A DNA stretch of 64,000 nucleotides, from NCBI RefSeq assembly GCF_024305245.1, contig NZ_JAMWYX010000008.1, forward strand, positions 107,233 to 171,232, in the 5' to 3' direction. A program made the translations under genes and the position numbers. Shown here piece after piece: positions 62,344 to 64,000 of the stretch. How positions within the stretch are numbered: the first letter of the stretch is position 1; the number at the start of each line of letters is the position of its first letter. The DNA comes from Erythrobacter sp. (GTDB taxonomy: Bacteria > Pseudomonadota > Alphaproteobacteria > Sphingomonadales > Sphingomonadaceae). The notes beneath the pieces were generated by a model that made no database searches, was not told the DNA's origin, and was given only the letters and a program-made list of their open reading frames with translations.

Positions 62344-63309
62344 ATGATGGCGCGTGGAAATGGCAAGGGCAGTGCAAGGAGCGGGCGGTGCAGGGCGGTG
62401 CGGAGCGCCGCTGGCGCGCAAGGCACGCGCGGGTCGCTTTATGATGACGTGACCGCGACCATTATCGGCCAGCTTGAGGAAGGGCTTTTCCCGTGGGTCA
62501 GGCCGTGGAGCGCAGCGCTGGCTGCGCCCGGCCTGCCGCGCAATGCGGTGACGGGCCGCGCCTATTCGGGGATCAATGTGCTGATCCTGTGGGGCGCGGT
62601 GATCGAGGGCGGCTATCCGTCGCAGGGCTGGCTGACCTTCCGCCAGGCGCTCGCCGCGGGCGGCTGCGTGCGCAAGGGTGAACGCGGACGTACGGTGTTC
62701 TATGCCGACCGCTTTGTGCCCAAAGGCGAGCGCGAGGGCAGCGACGGCAGCGAGGAACCGCGCGCGATTGCGTTCCTCAAGCGTTTCACCGTGTTCAATG
62801 TCGCGCAGTGCGAGGGCTTGCCCGAAAACATAACCGCCGCGCCGGTGCCGCTGCCCGAGCGCGAATTGCATGAGAATGCAGAAGCGCTGATTGCAGCCAC
62901 GGGCGCGGATGTCCGGATTGGCGGGGCGGAGGCCTTCTATTCGCCTTGCGCCGACTATGTGCAGGTTCCTCCGCAGCCCGCCTTCCATCACCAGATCGAT
63001 TACTATCGCACTGCGCTGCACGAGCTCGGCCACTGGACCGGCCATGCCTCGCGGCTGGGCCGCGACCAGACCGGACGGTTCGGGTCGGCTGCCTATGCGC
63101 GCGAGGAATTGGTGGCCGAACTGGCAGCCGCCTTCCTGTGCGCCGCGCTCGGCATCCAGCCGACCGTGCGCCATGCCGATTACCTCGGCGGCTGGCTCGC
63201 TGTGCTGCGCGCCGACAACCGCGCGATTTTCCGCGCCGCCAGTCAGGCGAGCACAGCAGCCGAGTTCCTGCTCGCCTGCCGGTCGCTCGACCCGGAGATA
63301 GCGGCATGA
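62344..63309 (+). CDS. ardC: ArdC-like ssDNA-binding zincin protein
   Basis: 321 residues: an N-terminal ArdC/DUF1738 single-strand DNA-binding domain (LYDDVTATIIGQLEEGLFPW; YSGINVLILWGAVIEGGYPS) and a C-terminal zincin metallopeptidase domain with HELGH (226-230) followed by a distal Glu in EELVAELAAAFL. ArdC-type proteins protect incoming conjugative DNA from restriction. The ATG at 62344 follows GGGAG. It is coupled to the next gene by ATGA. Confidence 0.88.
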   Translation: MMARGNGKGSARSGRCRAVRSAAGAQGTRGSLYDDVTATIIGQLEEGLFPWVRPWSAALAAPGLPRNAVTGRAYSGINVLILWGAVIEGGYPSQGWLTFRQALAAGGCVRKGERGRTVFYADRFVPKGEREGSDGSEEPRAIAFLKRFTVFNVAQCEGLPENITAAPVPLPERELHENAEALIAATGADVRIGGAEAFYSPCADYVQVPPQPAFHHQIDYYRTALHELGHWTGHASRLGRDQTGRFGSAAYAREELVAELAAAFLCAALGIQPTVRHADYLGGWLAVLRADNRAIFRAASQASTAAEFLLACRSLDPEIAA

Positions 63310-63542
63310 GCAGGTCGCCCGAACCTGCCCGCGATGGCGTATCCGATGCCGAGGGCGGGGGCTTCGCGGTCGAAACAACCGAGGCGGGGCTGCAGACGCT
63401 GGTGCCGGGCGTCGCGCCGGTCACGCTTGGCGACCGGCTCGCCGTGCTCGCCGCCGCGCCGCTGGTGCCGGCAAAGCGCCAGCGCCCTGTCGATCACGGG
63501 CTGTTCGACATCAACGCCCGCAACCAGCTCGAGTTGTTCTGA
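63306..63542 (+). CDS. Small accessory protein after ardC
   Basis: 78 residues ending PVDHGLFDINARNQLELF, a C-terminus recurring in proteins encoded after ardC on sphingomonad mobile elements (recalled pattern). The start overlaps the ardC stop. Function is unknown. Confidence 0.65.
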   Translation: MSRSPEPARDGVSDAEGGGFAVETTEAGLQTLVPGVAPVTLGDRLAVLAAAPLVPAKRQRPVDHGLFDINARNQLELF

Positions 63543-63558
63543 AAGGGAGGCCCTTGCC

Positions 63559-63960
63559 ATGGAACTGCTTACATCTGTCCTGCGCATCGGCTTGCTCGCC
63601 AATGGCGCAAACCGAGGCGACAATCTGCCGGTCGTCAAGTTTTTCAATCCCTTGGGCGCGGCGACCTGGCTGATCAGTGAGCTGGATGCGGATGGCGACA
63701 CGCTGTTCGGGCTTGCCGATCTCGGCTTCGGCTGTCCCGAACTGGGGTCAGTGAGTCTCGCCGAACTGCAGTCGGTCAGATCGCCGCTCGGCCTCGGCAT
63801 CGCGCGCGATCTGCATTTCGCCGCCAAGCATCCGCTGTCGGTCTATGCCGCAGCGGCGCGCGCGCGAGGCCGGATCACCGAGCATCCCGACCACCTCGAC
63901 CATGCCGCCGCCATGCTCGCGCGCGCCAGCGCTTCGGGGCGCAGCCGTTCACCGCCATAG
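63559..63960 (+). CDS. DUF2958 family protein
   Basis: The 133-residue protein shows LRIGLLANGANRGDNLPVVK then FFNPLGAATWLISELDADGD and FGLADLGFGCPELGSVSL, the DUF2958 core. The family is typical of plasmids and integrative elements. GGGAGG (63545-63550) lies 8 bases before the ATG. It completes an ardC-linker-DUF2958 operon; the gene order beyond the window is unknown. Confidence 0.88.
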   Translation: MELLTSVLRIGLLANGANRGDNLPVVKFFNPLGAATWLISELDADGDTLFGLADLGFGCPELGSVSLAELQSVRSPLGLGIARDLHFAAKHPLSVYAAAARARGRITEHPDHLDHAAAMLARASASGRSRSPP

Positions 63961-64000
63961 CCCCAAGCGGCGGATGATGCCCGCGCGCGGCTCCCCCCGC

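Noticed and set aside
62098..63378. 426-codon minus-strand frame opposite ardC
   Set aside because: Antisense shadow; the plus strand has the HELGH zincin motif and ribosome binding sites.

Overview
The window is high-GC alphaproteobacterial chromosome, most likely from the order Sphingomonadales (Erythrobacteraceae-like). The best evidence is a soluble serine palmitoyltransferase next to its dedicated acyl carrier protein (31.4-32.9 kb). Supporting it are a DivK-type response regulator, a DksA-like protein with a degenerate zinc site, class II fructose bisphosphatase, an OmpA with a polyproline linker, and several small proteins typical of this group. The genus assignment is inference from gene content. 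I saw no tRNA, rRNA or CRISPR array.

From 0 to about 54.7 kb the content is ordinary chromosome. In order it holds: glpX followed by a tandem duplication of its own 3' end; a glutathionyl-hydroquinone reductase; prs and hisN with a REP-like palindrome between prs and the following small gene; a fatty acid desaturase; rpmI-rplT; two tandem AraC-type regulators; pheS-pheT; prfC; glnK-amtB behind a textbook sigma-54 promoter; a four-gene minus-strand group ending in a sterol-desaturase-like hydroxylase and a GMC oxidoreductase; a glycine-rich double cold-shock protein; argD-argF-hslO; queC; an MFS transporter; ompA; the sphingolipid genes; an orphan Pycsar-type transmembrane effector facing divK; a tightly packed DUF3572-HAD-RidA-GDPD-acetyltransferase operon; dksA-like and PilZ genes; a peptide-type binding lipoprotein with DUF4112; the complete kynurenine operon kynA-kynB-kynU; an HNH nuclease; gluQ; HIG1/cobalamin adenosyltransferase/hbd; mutS; maeB; and a DUF892 protein.

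From about 54.7 kb to the right edge the character changes. There is an AT-rich patch, genes are short or broken, and long stretches are non-coding. The recognisable pieces are typical of integrative elements: a small thermonuclease-like protein, a FitA antitoxin whose FitB/PIN toxin has decayed, DUF6961, a 30-residue membrane peptide, an ArdC-like protein, a short linker protein and DUF2958. A periplasmic trehalase and a secreted amidohydrolase, divergently oriented, sit between two diverged copies of a roughly 240-310 bp repeat. The right-hand copy lies upstream of ardC together with a nested palindrome. This looks like metabolic cargo lodged in the leader region of a mobile element. The nested palindrome could be a single-strand promoter or transfer-related structure, but that is inference.
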